Of a stretch of DNA of 64,000 nucleotides, positions 23,635 through 33,282 are shown in pieces; the stretch's first letter is position 1; every line of letters begins with the position of its first letter. Below the pieces are notes generated by a model. The model was not told the origin of the DNA and made no database searches. It was given only the letters and a program-made list of their open reading frames with translations. The stretch spans positions 62,001 to 126,000 of the forward strand of contig JAPQWV010000651.1 of NCBI GenBank assembly GCA_027422505.1, given 5' to 3'. The translations under genes and the position numbers were made by a program. The DNA is from Craterostigma plantagineum. Its lineage: Eukaryota > Streptophyta > Magnoliopsida > Lamiales > Linderniaceae.

Positions 23635-25870
23635 TCAGGGCAGAGCGGCCGATCCGGCCTGATTCAACTCCGCCCCTGCCTTCTCCGTCTCGATCGCTAC
23701 CGACCCCATCGGGAATTCGGGCACCTCCTCGAGGGCCTGGATTGCTCCGAGGGCCTCTTCTGGCTGGGCAGGAACTTCAGTACTGGCGGACGCGATCGCA
23801 TCCTGCTCGGTAATAGGCTCGGGCACCTGGGCCACCTGCTCGAGGTTCTCGATGGGGGAACGGAGGGCCTCCTCGGTCTCCTCGCTTGAGGGAGTGGTCA
23901 CGACCTCCTGAGTATCATCCCCGGCACCTCCCCGAGCTATGCGATCAGGGGGGTATCCTCCTGGGGGGCATTCAGTAAGGGCCCGGTCAACATCCAGCCA
24001 ATCGAGCTTCCACTTCTGACCTATGCCGGCCACTCGGAGTTGATGGACGCACCCCCAGAAGCCATGGTGGAAGTACTCGACAACCTGCTTCCCATACGCG
24101 GATCGGGGTAGGTAGTCCCGAGTGATACTTTCCGCCAGCTCGCGGAAGTTGTTTTCCGCCTCCTCTCGAGCCTCCTTTTCCCCGAGCAACTCCCTCTTGG
24201 CTCTCTCCGATTCCGTCTTAGCATCTCGCGATTGTTTCTTCAGTTCCCCTTCTTTTCGTTTGAGCTCCTCCTTGAGTCGGGACACCTCCTCCTTCAGTTT
24301 CGCCTCGGATTGGGTCAGTTCAACACAATCTTCGTGCATGAGGAGCATTCTTTCCAGGGCCTCCGCAGCGCAAGCAAAACCCTAGTGAAGGAGGAAAAAG
24401 AATGGACGAGGAAGTACGGGGAACACACGCTGAAGGACGAGAAAATCTATAAGAGAAAGCCATACCTGACCCATGTGTTGGGCAAAGAGGGGGAAGAATT
24501 CCCGAGGCTGTAGCGCCGACAGATGAGAGCGGTTAGCCTCGGAACGAAAGCCTCGCAGGTACTCCACGCATTGAGCTCCGCGGGGGCGGTGGAAGTAGTC
24601 TGGCTGCTCGAGAGAATCAACTGGGGCGGGAGAGCCCTCATCAGCACCTGTATTAGCTCGAGCTCCAGCCTTGACCTTTTTGCTCGAGGGAGGCTGGGAG
24701 GTAGAAGTCGCCTTCCTTTTCGGGGCGGTCTTCGGGGAACCCGAAGAACTAGAGGCAACTTTGGCCTTGCCCTTATTAAGGGCCCGAGTAACAGAGGCAG
24801 GAGGGGGCGCCTGAGAAGAACCTCCCTTCTTCATCTCCTCAGAGATCTTAAGTATGTCAGCAAGGTCCATACGTGAATCTGTTTAGTTAAGAAGAAAAAA
24901 AAAGGAACCCGATTAAAGAAGGAAGGTAGAATGAAAGAGAGATAAAAGGGGGTATACCTAGATCGTCTACCACTAGACCTTTGGAACAGTAGCCGAAGTG
25001 GCAGAGGAGGTCATCTTTCACAAGCTCGGGGGCACTAAAACGCCGGCCCCCGAGAATCTCCTTGAACCTCTCAACTTCCGAATCAGGAGCAGAGGGAAGT
25101 GGGTTCGTGATGGAGATGGCCTTCGGCCAGTTTTCGACAGTATCATTCTCAGGGCTCCCGGGAGGGGATCGGACGAAAAAGAATTTCTTCATCCATCCCT
25201 TATGAGAGGAGGGGTTCCCGAGAAGAAATTCTTCTGAAGCGATTGACGAGAAAAAGAATTTGTCGGACTCCTTGTGGTTAATCTTGAGAAAAGATAGGAT
25301 GAGAGGGGTAGAAATTTGCATTCCGAAATATTCGACAAGGATAGCCGTGGAGAGGAGAAGGCTATAAGAGTTAGGGGCCAATTGGCTGGGGGAGATTTGA
25401 TAGTAATTACAAATATCCACCAAGAAACGGGGAAGGGGCAAACGAAGTCCCATATCCAGTTGGTCGAGAAAGAAGGTATGAAAACCCTCGGGAGGATCGC
25501 TAGCTACCTCCCGAGGGCTCGGGATCCGCACTTCATGCTCGGGACTTAGCCCCGCTCGGTCGATTATGATGGGAATATGAGATGCTCGAAGGGACGATAT
25601 GTTCGTTTCATGCCAAGGAAGCTTGATGCGCGCACGAAATCCCTCCATCTGAGAAGTCCAAACACCTAGAGCGTGAAGATATTCGCTCTTGTTCAAGTGC
25701 CCTACAAATCTGGGGGGGCGAAAAATATCCAAGTCAGGAAAATCGTCTAGGGTTTGGGCAGTATGGAGAAAGGAGGTAAAAAGCGAGGGAGATGAGGGAG
25801 ATTCTGGGCAGTAGGAAGAAGACGACGCCGTCGATTGAGTTGAAGAAGATGACGTCGTGACGCGGCTCAT
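23635..25870 (-). CDS. antisense gene of the Tat element (putative gypsy-type transposon domain protein)
   Basis: Three exons on the strand opposite gag-pol: 25870-24958, 24878-24466, 24381-23635. The junctions are GT-AG and phases (1, then 0) close to 690 residues. Exon 1 carries a Ser/Thr-rich start and then a globular part resembling the 'putative gypsy-type transposon' domain found in plant annotations (for example LPRFLVDICNYYQISPSQLA). Exon 2 is Lys/Ser-rich and nuclear-signal-like (KAKVASSSSG, APKRKATS). Exon 3 is a long coiled coil (LKEEVSRLKEELKRKEGELK) followed by an acidic tail. I chose MSRVTTSSS as start; an upstream in-frame Met at 26059 would add a hydrophobic stretch and is less likely. 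Antisense ORFs are known in Retand-type Tat elements; their function is unknown. Confidence 0.8.
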
Positions 25871-26551
25871 GATTAAGGAGGCACAAGATCCTAAAGAGCT
25901 AACGGAGATAATGCGTACGAAGATGAGAGAGGGCAGAGTAGAAGGAAGAGGAAAGAGGGGGAAGAACACCGTCCATGGCGGCGACAGAAAACGTAACCCC
26001 CAAATGTTCAAATCAAATAAAGATAAACCGAAGTAAAAGGAAGATAAAGAGAGAGTCACTTACTGGGAACAGTGGTGGTGGAAATCGACGGAGAAGATGG
26101 CTGGATGACGGCTGGCCGGAGAAAATCGTCGTGGCGATGGAGGTTTTTCCTTGGAGAGGAGAAGGTAGGAGACGAAGCAGAGTGAAACGATTAAGAACTT
26201 TGTGAGGAAAGTGACGAAAGAAATAAGGGAAGGAGAAAAGTAAGGAAGAAAAGGTAGAGGGAGAAAGGGGGAGATGGGACGTCGAAATCCCCTGCGAAGG
26301 ACACGTGTCCCTATTAGTCCCATCGTGATACAGCGAGGCGGCAATTCTCCCGCTCAAGTGAAAAAGAAGGCGTAGCTTCAGGAGAGGTCGGCACTGAGGG
26401 TACAAGATAAGGGTATAAAGTACCCGAGGGGGAAGGAAAGAGACACGCTCGAGAGGACTTAATAGGGAGGAAATGAATAAAAATCTTTAAGGCCAGTATT
26501 TTACCAATAGCTAACGTCCAAATACTCGTTACTCTCTTTTTGGACTATTTT

Positions 26552-26564
26552 AGGGGGGGACTAT
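26552..26564 (+). other. polypurine tract
   Basis: AGGGGGGGA followed by CTAT directly before the 3' LTR; the expected plus-strand primer site. Confidence 0.85.
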
Positions 26565-27465
26565 TGTTACCCTCGGGTTCCTTAGCTACCGGTAAAATAC
26601 TGACAGGGGCAGAGCAGCCCACTAAGACGAGGGTAGAGTGGCCCAACAAGGCATGGGTAGAAAGGGAAATAGAGACCAAGGGGGGATGAGGCTCGGCGGA
26701 TATGATAAGGACTTCGGACGAGTAATGGCCCAAGCCATAAAGATAACCTCGAGAAGATGAGCTGGGCCAAAACCGAGCAGAAGAAGGCTGGTCGGGTTGG
26801 GGAGGCCGAATCAGAGAGACGGCCGAAGAACTCGACTCGCTTGCCTAAAAGAAGAGCCACGAGCTAAGTCACGAGAAAGCCTCTAAGGAACGCCCGAGGA
26901 GGTTCGCCCGAGACCAAGTGATAGAAGGCAGATTGGGTACGCGGACGCAAGTCGGGTAGACCTCGGGTAAGTCCGAACCACATCTCAGAGTCAGGGTAAG
27001 TCGAGATTCCTCGGATAAGCCAGGTGCCCGAGGAAGGTTGCCGAGAAGGGAATGGGTATGAAGAAGAAACGGACGGAACGAGAACGTGGGATCGTGGGTA
27101 AAACCACGTCTCCTTCAGCGAGGTCCGCGGAAAATACGGGCCAGGGTGAAAGACCAGGTCATGGCGGGAGGAGATAAGGTTAGTATAAAAGGGAAACGGT
27201 TAGTTCACTTTCCAGGTACGTTTTTTTTAGACAGAAATCGCAACATATCATCTGATAAGCCAAGATACCTACCTTTCACCCGTTTTCTGACTTAAGCATC
27301 GGAGGGGCTACGCCGGCACCAACCCCGGCCCCCTTCTGACGTGTTTTCGATTTTGTGGGTGTTAGGTTCGACGGCGATTAGAGGATTTACACCGTGGAGG
27401 TAACGAGGGAAGAGTAGCCGTATCAACCGTCGTTTTCAGGAAGTCGTTTTACGCGGTCCACATCA
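26565..27465 (+). repeat. 3' LTR
   Basis: 901 bp, same boundaries as the 5' LTR and identical by eye except one A/G difference. Followed by the CCATC target duplication. Confidence 0.97.
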
Positions 27466-27611
27466 CCATCCATCAAATGTCTAGCTATTTCGTCTTAGGA
27501 TCGTATCCCCATCTCTGATAAAAGTTGCACAGGACGCAATAAAATCGAACAACCTTAATTTCCGCCGATAACTGCCACCTGGAAATTTCGAATATTAGAT
27601 ACTATAAAAAA

Positions 27612-28552
27612 GTGGAAAATTATAAAAATTGATCGCTAAGTATGTCAAATTTCGATTCTGGTCACTATGTTTGCCAGTTACAAAACCAGGTCACTAAGTA
27701 TGTATACAGCAACCAATGTTCTAAAAAGCGCATTGCGTGAAATATCGCGTTTTAGTACCGATGTTGCGTAGCGTATTGCGTGAGATTTTCGGGCATACGA
27801 AATATAAAACATATATATTATATATTCATGCAGGCACCCGCCGATATCAATCATTAAAAATAAACATTAATCATAGGAAATAACGTTAGATAATAATTGT
27901 CACAAACAATTCAAAGACATAAAATCATAGATATATAATATAAAAATAATCGGTGTCATTCAGTTTTATTTGAACGCACATAGTCACGTGTTCAATTATT
28001 ATGTCTATCGTGATGAGTGAATTGGAGACATACTATTGCTTATGAGAATTAGTCTCACCATGAGAGAGTATGGTGTAAGTTCATAGTCGATTGGGTGTGG
28101 TGGTGATAGCTCGGGTCGTAAAAAGTAAAAAAAAAAAAATAACGCGATACGCTATATGAGTAATTTAATGCGCTATTTACGCTATTAGCGCTATTTGCGC
28201 TTTTACTCAAAATATTTACGCTATTCAGGACATCACTATTTTTTTTACGCTTCAACGTGTTTTCTCGCAAAATTACGCTATAGCGCGCTACAAAATGCGC
28301 TATGAAAATTGGATCACTGGCCTCTTTTTTCTTATTATATACATACTTAGTGACCCAAATCTGTAACTATATATATACTTAATTAGTGACCTAATTTTGT
28401 TACTATATACATACTTAGTGACCTAGTTTTGTAACTAGTGACCTAATTTTGTTACTATATACATACTTCATGATCTAGTTTTGTAACTGGCAAACATAGT
28501 GACCCAAAATAAAAAAATGGTATACTTAGTGATCCGTTTTATAATTTTTGCC
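27612..28552. mobile_element. foldback MITE, Mutator-like, with a nested insertion
   Basis: Flanked by a perfect 10-bp direct repeat CTATAAAAAA (27602-27611 and 28553-28562). The arms are long inverted repeats built from modules such as GGTCACTAAGTATG / CATACTTAGTGACC and CACTATGTTTGCCAGTTAC / GTAACTGGCAAACATAGTG. Between about 27713 and 28320 lies a different block rich in GCGC-type words (AAAAAGCGCATTGCG at one side, AAAATGCGCTATG at the other), probably a second element inserted into the first. No transposase is visible. It shares its arm sequence with the element at 38781. Confidence 0.8.
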
Positions 28553-28859
28553 CTATAAAAAATGTGACTTTATCTTTTACTGAGTCATCGTCCGTAGATT
28601 AATTACAAGAACTGCGTTGAGTCAGCAGTTTTCTACTGGGAGGACTTAAAAGATAGATTGGACAGGGAGACATATGATGGGGGATGATTGAGAGGTCCAA
28701 GAAAGTTTAATAAAAACTTTGTATGTGATAACTGATAAATGAGTATTTTAACATCTCTAAATTAGCAGCGCGTCACATGTTTATGATGTTATCACTTTAA
28801 ATTAGTGATATTCCCTGTAATCTCGGATTCATAGTTATCACTTGTTCCATCACCAACCC

Positions 28860-28867
28860 TATAAATA
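28860..28867 (+). promoter_or_regulatory. candidate TATA box of the MIR172 transcript
   Basis: TATAAATA about 165 bp upstream of the miR172 hairpin, same strand, with no coding sequence between. Confidence 0.55.
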
Positions 28868-29024
28868 AGAGACTCTTCCATGGGAACCTTTTAACAAGTT
28901 CATTATATCTCCATAGTGGCTTTTTCTTTTCTAGCTTTTTGATTCTCTACATGGTTTTTCTCTTCTTTCGTCGAATATTTCTTACGCACTCACTCTGATA
29001 TATGGATATATCTGAAGACATGAG

Positions 29025-29199
29025 TCAGTTTTTGCTGCTGGAGCACCATCAAGATTCACACGGCTTCCTTTTTCTAGGGTTGAAACGGTGAGAAAACCAT
29101 TTGATAATCAATTGTATGTGTGATTTTACACGCACATATGCGCAAACCTGAGAAATCGGTGCCTGAGAATCCTGATGATGCTGCAGCTGCATTGAGTGA
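29025..29199 (+). ncRNA. MIR172: MIR172 precursor hairpin
   Basis: miR172 represses AP2/TOE transcription factors and controls flowering time and floral identity. The 3' arm holds a 21-nt mature sequence, AGAATCCTGATGATGCTGCA plus G, at 29166-29186. The 5' arm holds the star-like strand GAGCACCATCAAGATTCACA (29041-29060, one more G at 29040). The arms pair almost continuously from TCAGTTTTTGCTGCTGG (29025 on) to GCAGCTGCATTGAGTGA (up to 29199), with a ~105-nt loop between the strands. The mature form has C at position 7 instead of the common T, a variant I believe exists in other plants. Targets lie outside the window. Confidence 0.95.
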
Positions 29200-30203
29200 C
29201 TAAATTTTTAAGCAGCAGCTTTCACTTGCTACTACTGCTGGCCTTTGATGAAATGCTTTCTTAATTCGTGCAAATTAGTTCATCATCGTGTGCCATATGT
29301 TGGTCATGAGTACCCCTGAGAAAAAAAAAAGCATTCTTCTTTTATACTTAAACGGCTGTCGTCACTGACTTATTATGAATTAATCTCCATCGTGTCTAGA
29401 TGAATATATACTAACGATGAAGGGTTACCCTATTATGTTAAGCCTTATCACTTGATTTTGAGCCAGCATAGGGTTTTTGTTGCTAGAAATCAGATTTTTT
29501 TTGCTCAGTTTGGACACCAATGAAAGTGATATGATTTTCTTGCCGTGTACTGCTCTGAGATGATCGATCATAGTGGATGAAACATAAAAAACGCATCATC
29601 AATAACTAACGTACGTATAGTATCTGTGATGATCATGAACGCTTTGGAGACGTAGGGTTGCTTGTTCCTTAACATCCGTTGAAGTGCCTGCACTGAAAAA
29701 GTTACCTGGGATTCATCAAACATGTCTCATGCTTTGCTGGCATCATTACAAGGATAAGGTACGGAGGAGGACCAATATGTGTTATCCATGTTGCACAAAA
29801 GTTATTTAGGTTTCTTTGCTAACTCGAGAGGATAACTGCTTTTACATAGTACCAACCAATCCCTTTGGGGCATCTGAAATTGATTGTGTTCCTTTCTTTT
29901 TCAAAAGCTGAGCATATCGAAAGGCGAGATATTGCCAAAACAGATTAGTTCTCCACTACTCGTACTATAGTGCAATATTATTGGAAGTTCCAAACTTAAC
30001 TTTGGAGTGTCTCGTTTCTGACTGACACCATATGAGATAAACTGAGTTTAATGTAGTCAGTTGACGCTCATTGTAACCATGTTACTTATACATGCTGATA
30101 TAATTACACTATGGCTGCTGCTGTCGTTATCGAGCTCACTGCCCAGTCAATGGTCTCTATTGTCAGTTAGGGTTTTGGTAGCAACTAAATCCAATATATG
30201 TAA
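29200..30203. other. region downstream of MIR172
   Basis: Probably the rest of the primary miRNA transcript and intergenic sequence. No convincing coding exon was found here although coding-like sequence begins at 30204. Confidence 0.45.
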
Positions 30204-30398
30204 GAAAAAAAAGGCGCAAAATCACAATCAGATCTACAATATGCCACTTTGAGAGAGAAAGATCCTCTTAACCTCATCATCTTCTTACAAGAATTCATCA
30301 CGAAACAGAACGTTCTTTGGCAAGAAAATGTGCAGCTCTTATCAGATAGCAAAGGGCTAAGTCCTACATCGTGGGCCATGGCATGGCTTAGTCGTTAA
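30204..30398 (+). pseudogene. coding-like remnant of unknown protein
   Basis: A stop-bounded frame of 64 codons ending in TAA, without an initiating ATG. The sequence reads like a real C-terminal exon: LNLIIFLQEFITKQNVLWQE followed by SDSKGLSPTSWAMAWLSR. An AG acceptor-like site precedes GATCTACAA at 30231. No upstream exon was recognised between here and the MIR172 hairpin. I do not recognise the family; it may be a gene fragment, a small spliced gene or a captured exon. Confidence 0.45.
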
Positions 30399-30598
30399 AG
30401 GGATTGATTGAAAATAAAAGCTGAAATCTGAATTAAAACAAGGTACTCTTCCTTTCCCTGGTGATTGTTGGAATTATTGTTGCTTTTTCTATAGCGTGCG
30501 TAATGGGCTCGGATGACTGGTCTGGGCTCGGATGGGCTTAATGAGAAAGGCCCAAATTACGAACAGATATAATCAGAGCAAAGCTCAGAGTTCACAGC

Positions 30599-30606
30599 TA
30601 TATAAA
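30599..30606 (+). promoter_or_regulatory. candidate TATA box of FKBP20-1
   Basis: TATATAAA, about 35 bp upstream of the putative leader ATG and downstream of a cluster of GGGCTT/GGCCCA motifs. Confidence 0.5.
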
Positions 30607-31030
30607 CTGAAAAGCAGTCAAATGGTGTCAGCAAAACTTTATGGCCGACGCCTACGCCCTCCTCAACTTCATCTATATTGCTGGAGCTGATTTACCGATC
30701 TACCCCTCCTCCATTCCTCGGATTCTCACTTGTATCCCGTTCGCGACTGCTTTCTCAGGTGTGCAAAGGTTTTTGCTACTGCAATTTTTAGGTTTTTTTT
30801 TTTTTTGTTATTTGCGTGGTATTGTAGATTTTTTTTGTTTTTTGGAAGCTTTAGAGCAGCTTAAGGTTCATGTTTCTAAGCTTCTTTTTGCGATTTCTGG
30901 TCAAGATTGATTTTTCATTCGTTTGTACCTCTTTGGAGGGTTGAATTTTCAGGAAAATTAGAACCAATTTCTTTTTCTCAGAGAGTTGAAGACTGTAACG
31001 TAACAATTGGAAAAATAGGGTTTACACTAG

Positions 31031-31058
31031 TGTGTGTGTGTGTGTGTGTGCGTGTGTG
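31031..31058. repeat. (TG)n microsatellite in FKBP20-1 leader
   Basis: TG repeat with one C interruption in the transcribed leader or leader intron. Confidence 0.85.
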
Positions 31059-31233
31059 CCTGTATTCTACGTTAAATGTGACCAGCAGGAAAATCTTTTA
31101 GTTCTTGATAATGCTTATGTTATATGGTGCCTCTTCCCAAAGTCTTTTTCGGTCTTTTATCCAATATTCTTGTTCTGAGATTGGATTGGATTTCTGATTC
31201 CGTTTTCAAGCGCCTTGAGAGACAAGAACAATC

Positions 31234-32419
31234 ATGGGTGATCCAATTGATTTGACCGGAGATGGAGGAGTGTTGAAGACATTTGTACGGCGTGCAAAAC
31301 CTGATGCCATGGAGCCATCTGATAGCCTACCTCTTGTCGACGGTATGCATGTTTATAGTTGACTATTTTATCCATGTCATTTTTTAGATCACGATATTAT
31401 GGTGGTTTTGATCGTATTCTGTTTCAGTGGATTGAATTTTTTAAAAAACTCCGTTTTACTTCCCCACTTTGCTATGCCCGGCCATTTCGTGCTGAAGAAA
31501 ACTTGAAAGTCATGTCTTCTTTGTTTGCAAATTCCAACTGTTTCGCTACTTGGCACCATTTTGTTGAATACTTTTATCATACTATTGTATGAATCATGGG
31601 GCAGTTCACTATGAGGGCATTCTTGCTGAGACTGGGGAGGTTTTTGATACTACTCATGAAGATAATACCATCTTCTCCTTCGAATTGGGCAGTGGATCTG
31701 TCATCAGAGCTTGGGACATAGCAGTGAAAACCATGAAGGTCAGATGTTAAATCATCGATATAACGTATAGTTGATAGCTTAATTATTAAAGGCATCTATC
31801 GTTTCGCCCCCAACTTTTTTCTACTTCAGGTTGGTGAGGTTGCAAAGGTGACTTGTAAACCAGAGTATGCTTATGGAAGTGCGGGTTCTCCGCCAGATAT
31901 TCCCCCAGAGTAAGGCCCTCAAGTAAAAGCTGTTCTTGGGACACAGTTCGATCCTTATACGCCCAAATTTCATGATGTTATTTTAAATCTCCCATATTCT
32001 CCATGCTTGCTACCTTTGCATCATCTTGTAAATTATTCAACTTATATGTTGGGATGATGATATATGTTCATGATGCAGCTCAACACTTATATTCGAGATC
32101 GAGCTCATTGCTTGCAGGCCTCGTAAGGGTTCAAGCCTAAGCAGTGTCTCGGATGAGAAGGCGAGGCTCGAGTAAGTGTTTGCAGGCCAAAAACAGATAG
32201 ACAATATCACCATTTCTGATTAATTGCTCCAACTTAAAAAAATAAATAAATCATATTTGCTTCTTTTTATGTAGAGAGCTCAAGAAGCAGAGGGAAGCAG
32301 CTGCTATGGCTAAAGAGGGAGAGAAGAAGAAAAGGGAAGAAGCAAAAGCTGCAGCTGCTGCAAGAATTCAAGCCAAACTTGATGCCAAAAAGGGCAAGGG
32401 AAAGGGAAAAGCCAAATAA
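31234..32419 (+). CDS. FKBP20-1: FKBP-type peptidyl-prolyl cis-trans isomerase FKBP20-1
   Basis: Predicted nuclear immunophilin that isomerises Xaa-Pro bonds. Five exons: 31234-31342, 31605-31738, 31830-31909, 32079-32171, 32275-32419; phases close to 186 residues, close to the Arabidopsis protein. The start [15 protein letters not shown] and the FKBP core [38 protein letters not shown] and [12 protein letters not shown] are clear. The C-terminus is a charged helix rich in Glu/Lys/Ala ending KGKGKGKAK, a likely nuclear-localising tail as in the family. Confidence 0.95.
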
Positions 32420-33282
32420 TGAGCTTATTATCTACAAAACGAGTATATTCATCTGCAAAAAAAATATAATATGATGAAATAAATGAACAAAAAGTGCCAA
32501 TCTTCGCTATGCGACAATATGGTTTCGTTTCGTTCATGTTTGAACAAACGTTTTGGTTTTTTCCAAGGAAGACAATGTGTTTCTTTAAGACTACCATACC
32601 GTAGCCCATTTGGTAAATGGTAATAGATAATTCTCTTTTCATCAAATAAACGTCAATTCTCATCTTTCAGTGGAAAAGAAATTAATATAATTAATAGTTT
32701 GTTTTATGGGAAGAACATCAAACGGACCGGTAAAATAAGTTATCGGTCTACTATCCGGTTTGGCACTGACCCTTCATATTCTATTTAAGCAAATCCTGAA
32801 AAATCCCTAATTTTTATCGGGTAACTCGGTCTGCCATTGATCTCCTTGAAATCTCGAATCAGAATTGAGAGAATCGGCAATTAAGCTGCGACTAACTCGA
32901 TCGGGTAAGTTCATCGGAACCCGCTCTTTCCCTGATATTAGTTTTCCCCGTTCTTGATCACTTATTGGTGAACATTTTTGCATGTCATATAATTCTCAAA
33001 AATTTCATTTCATTTCAAGATTGTATTTTTGGGCGATGTCCGACCCAATTTCTTGTCCTTTGAGCCCGTTTCGCTTGTTCACCGATATGTGCGAGACGTC
33101 CCGTGTTCTCGACGTTCGAAAATTATGCTATGGGTGTATTTGCGAGTCCCGAGTTTGTCCTTACACCTCAATTTACTTGAGTTGGGTCTTCGTAATTTGA
33201 AGCTGAACGTAATGGCGGGTCGTTATAATGATGTGTTTTTTTTTCCTTCCATTCTCTGAATGTTTATCAGTTGGGCTTTCAT
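32420..33282. other. intergenic and 5' UTR of hAT-derived gene
   Basis: No coding segment supported. A donor-like CGGGTAAGTT near 32902 and the acceptor TTATCAG before 33271 suggest a leader intron for the downstream gene. Confidence 0.45.

Larger units (their letters stand above)
15051..27465 (+). mobile_element. complete Ty3/gypsy Tat-lineage LTR retrotransposon (12.4 kb)
   Basis: Two 901-bp LTRs (TG...CA) enclose a primer-binding site, one gag-pol frame, a minisatellite, antisense genes and a polypurine tract. The target duplication is CCATC at 15046-15050 and 27466-27470. The second, archaeal-type RNase H after the first places it in the Tat lineage (Retand/Ogre-like), as does the long 3' region with antisense genes. 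By eye the two LTRs differ at a single base (A in the 5' LTR, G in the 3' LTR, inside GGTTrGGGAGG near 15284), so insertion is very recent. All parts needed for transposition appear intact. Confidence 0.97.
30399..31233. other. promoter and 5' UTR of FKBP20-1
   Basis: Contains several GGGCTT/GGCCCA words (30500-30560) upstream of a TATA box, then a probable spliced leader. A 40-codon ATG frame at 30641 runs into a likely donor (CAG|GTGTGC at about 30758); it could be an upstream ORF in the leader rather than a gene. Confidence 0.45.

Noticed and set aside
30641..30910. 89-codon plus frame upstream of FKBP20-1 as a gene
   Set aside because: It lies in the leader, runs through T-rich intron-like sequence, and has no recognisable domain; only an upstream ORF is possible.
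32982..33259. Two short plus frames before the hAT-derived gene
   Set aside because: They fall in a probable leader intron and show no conserved sequence.
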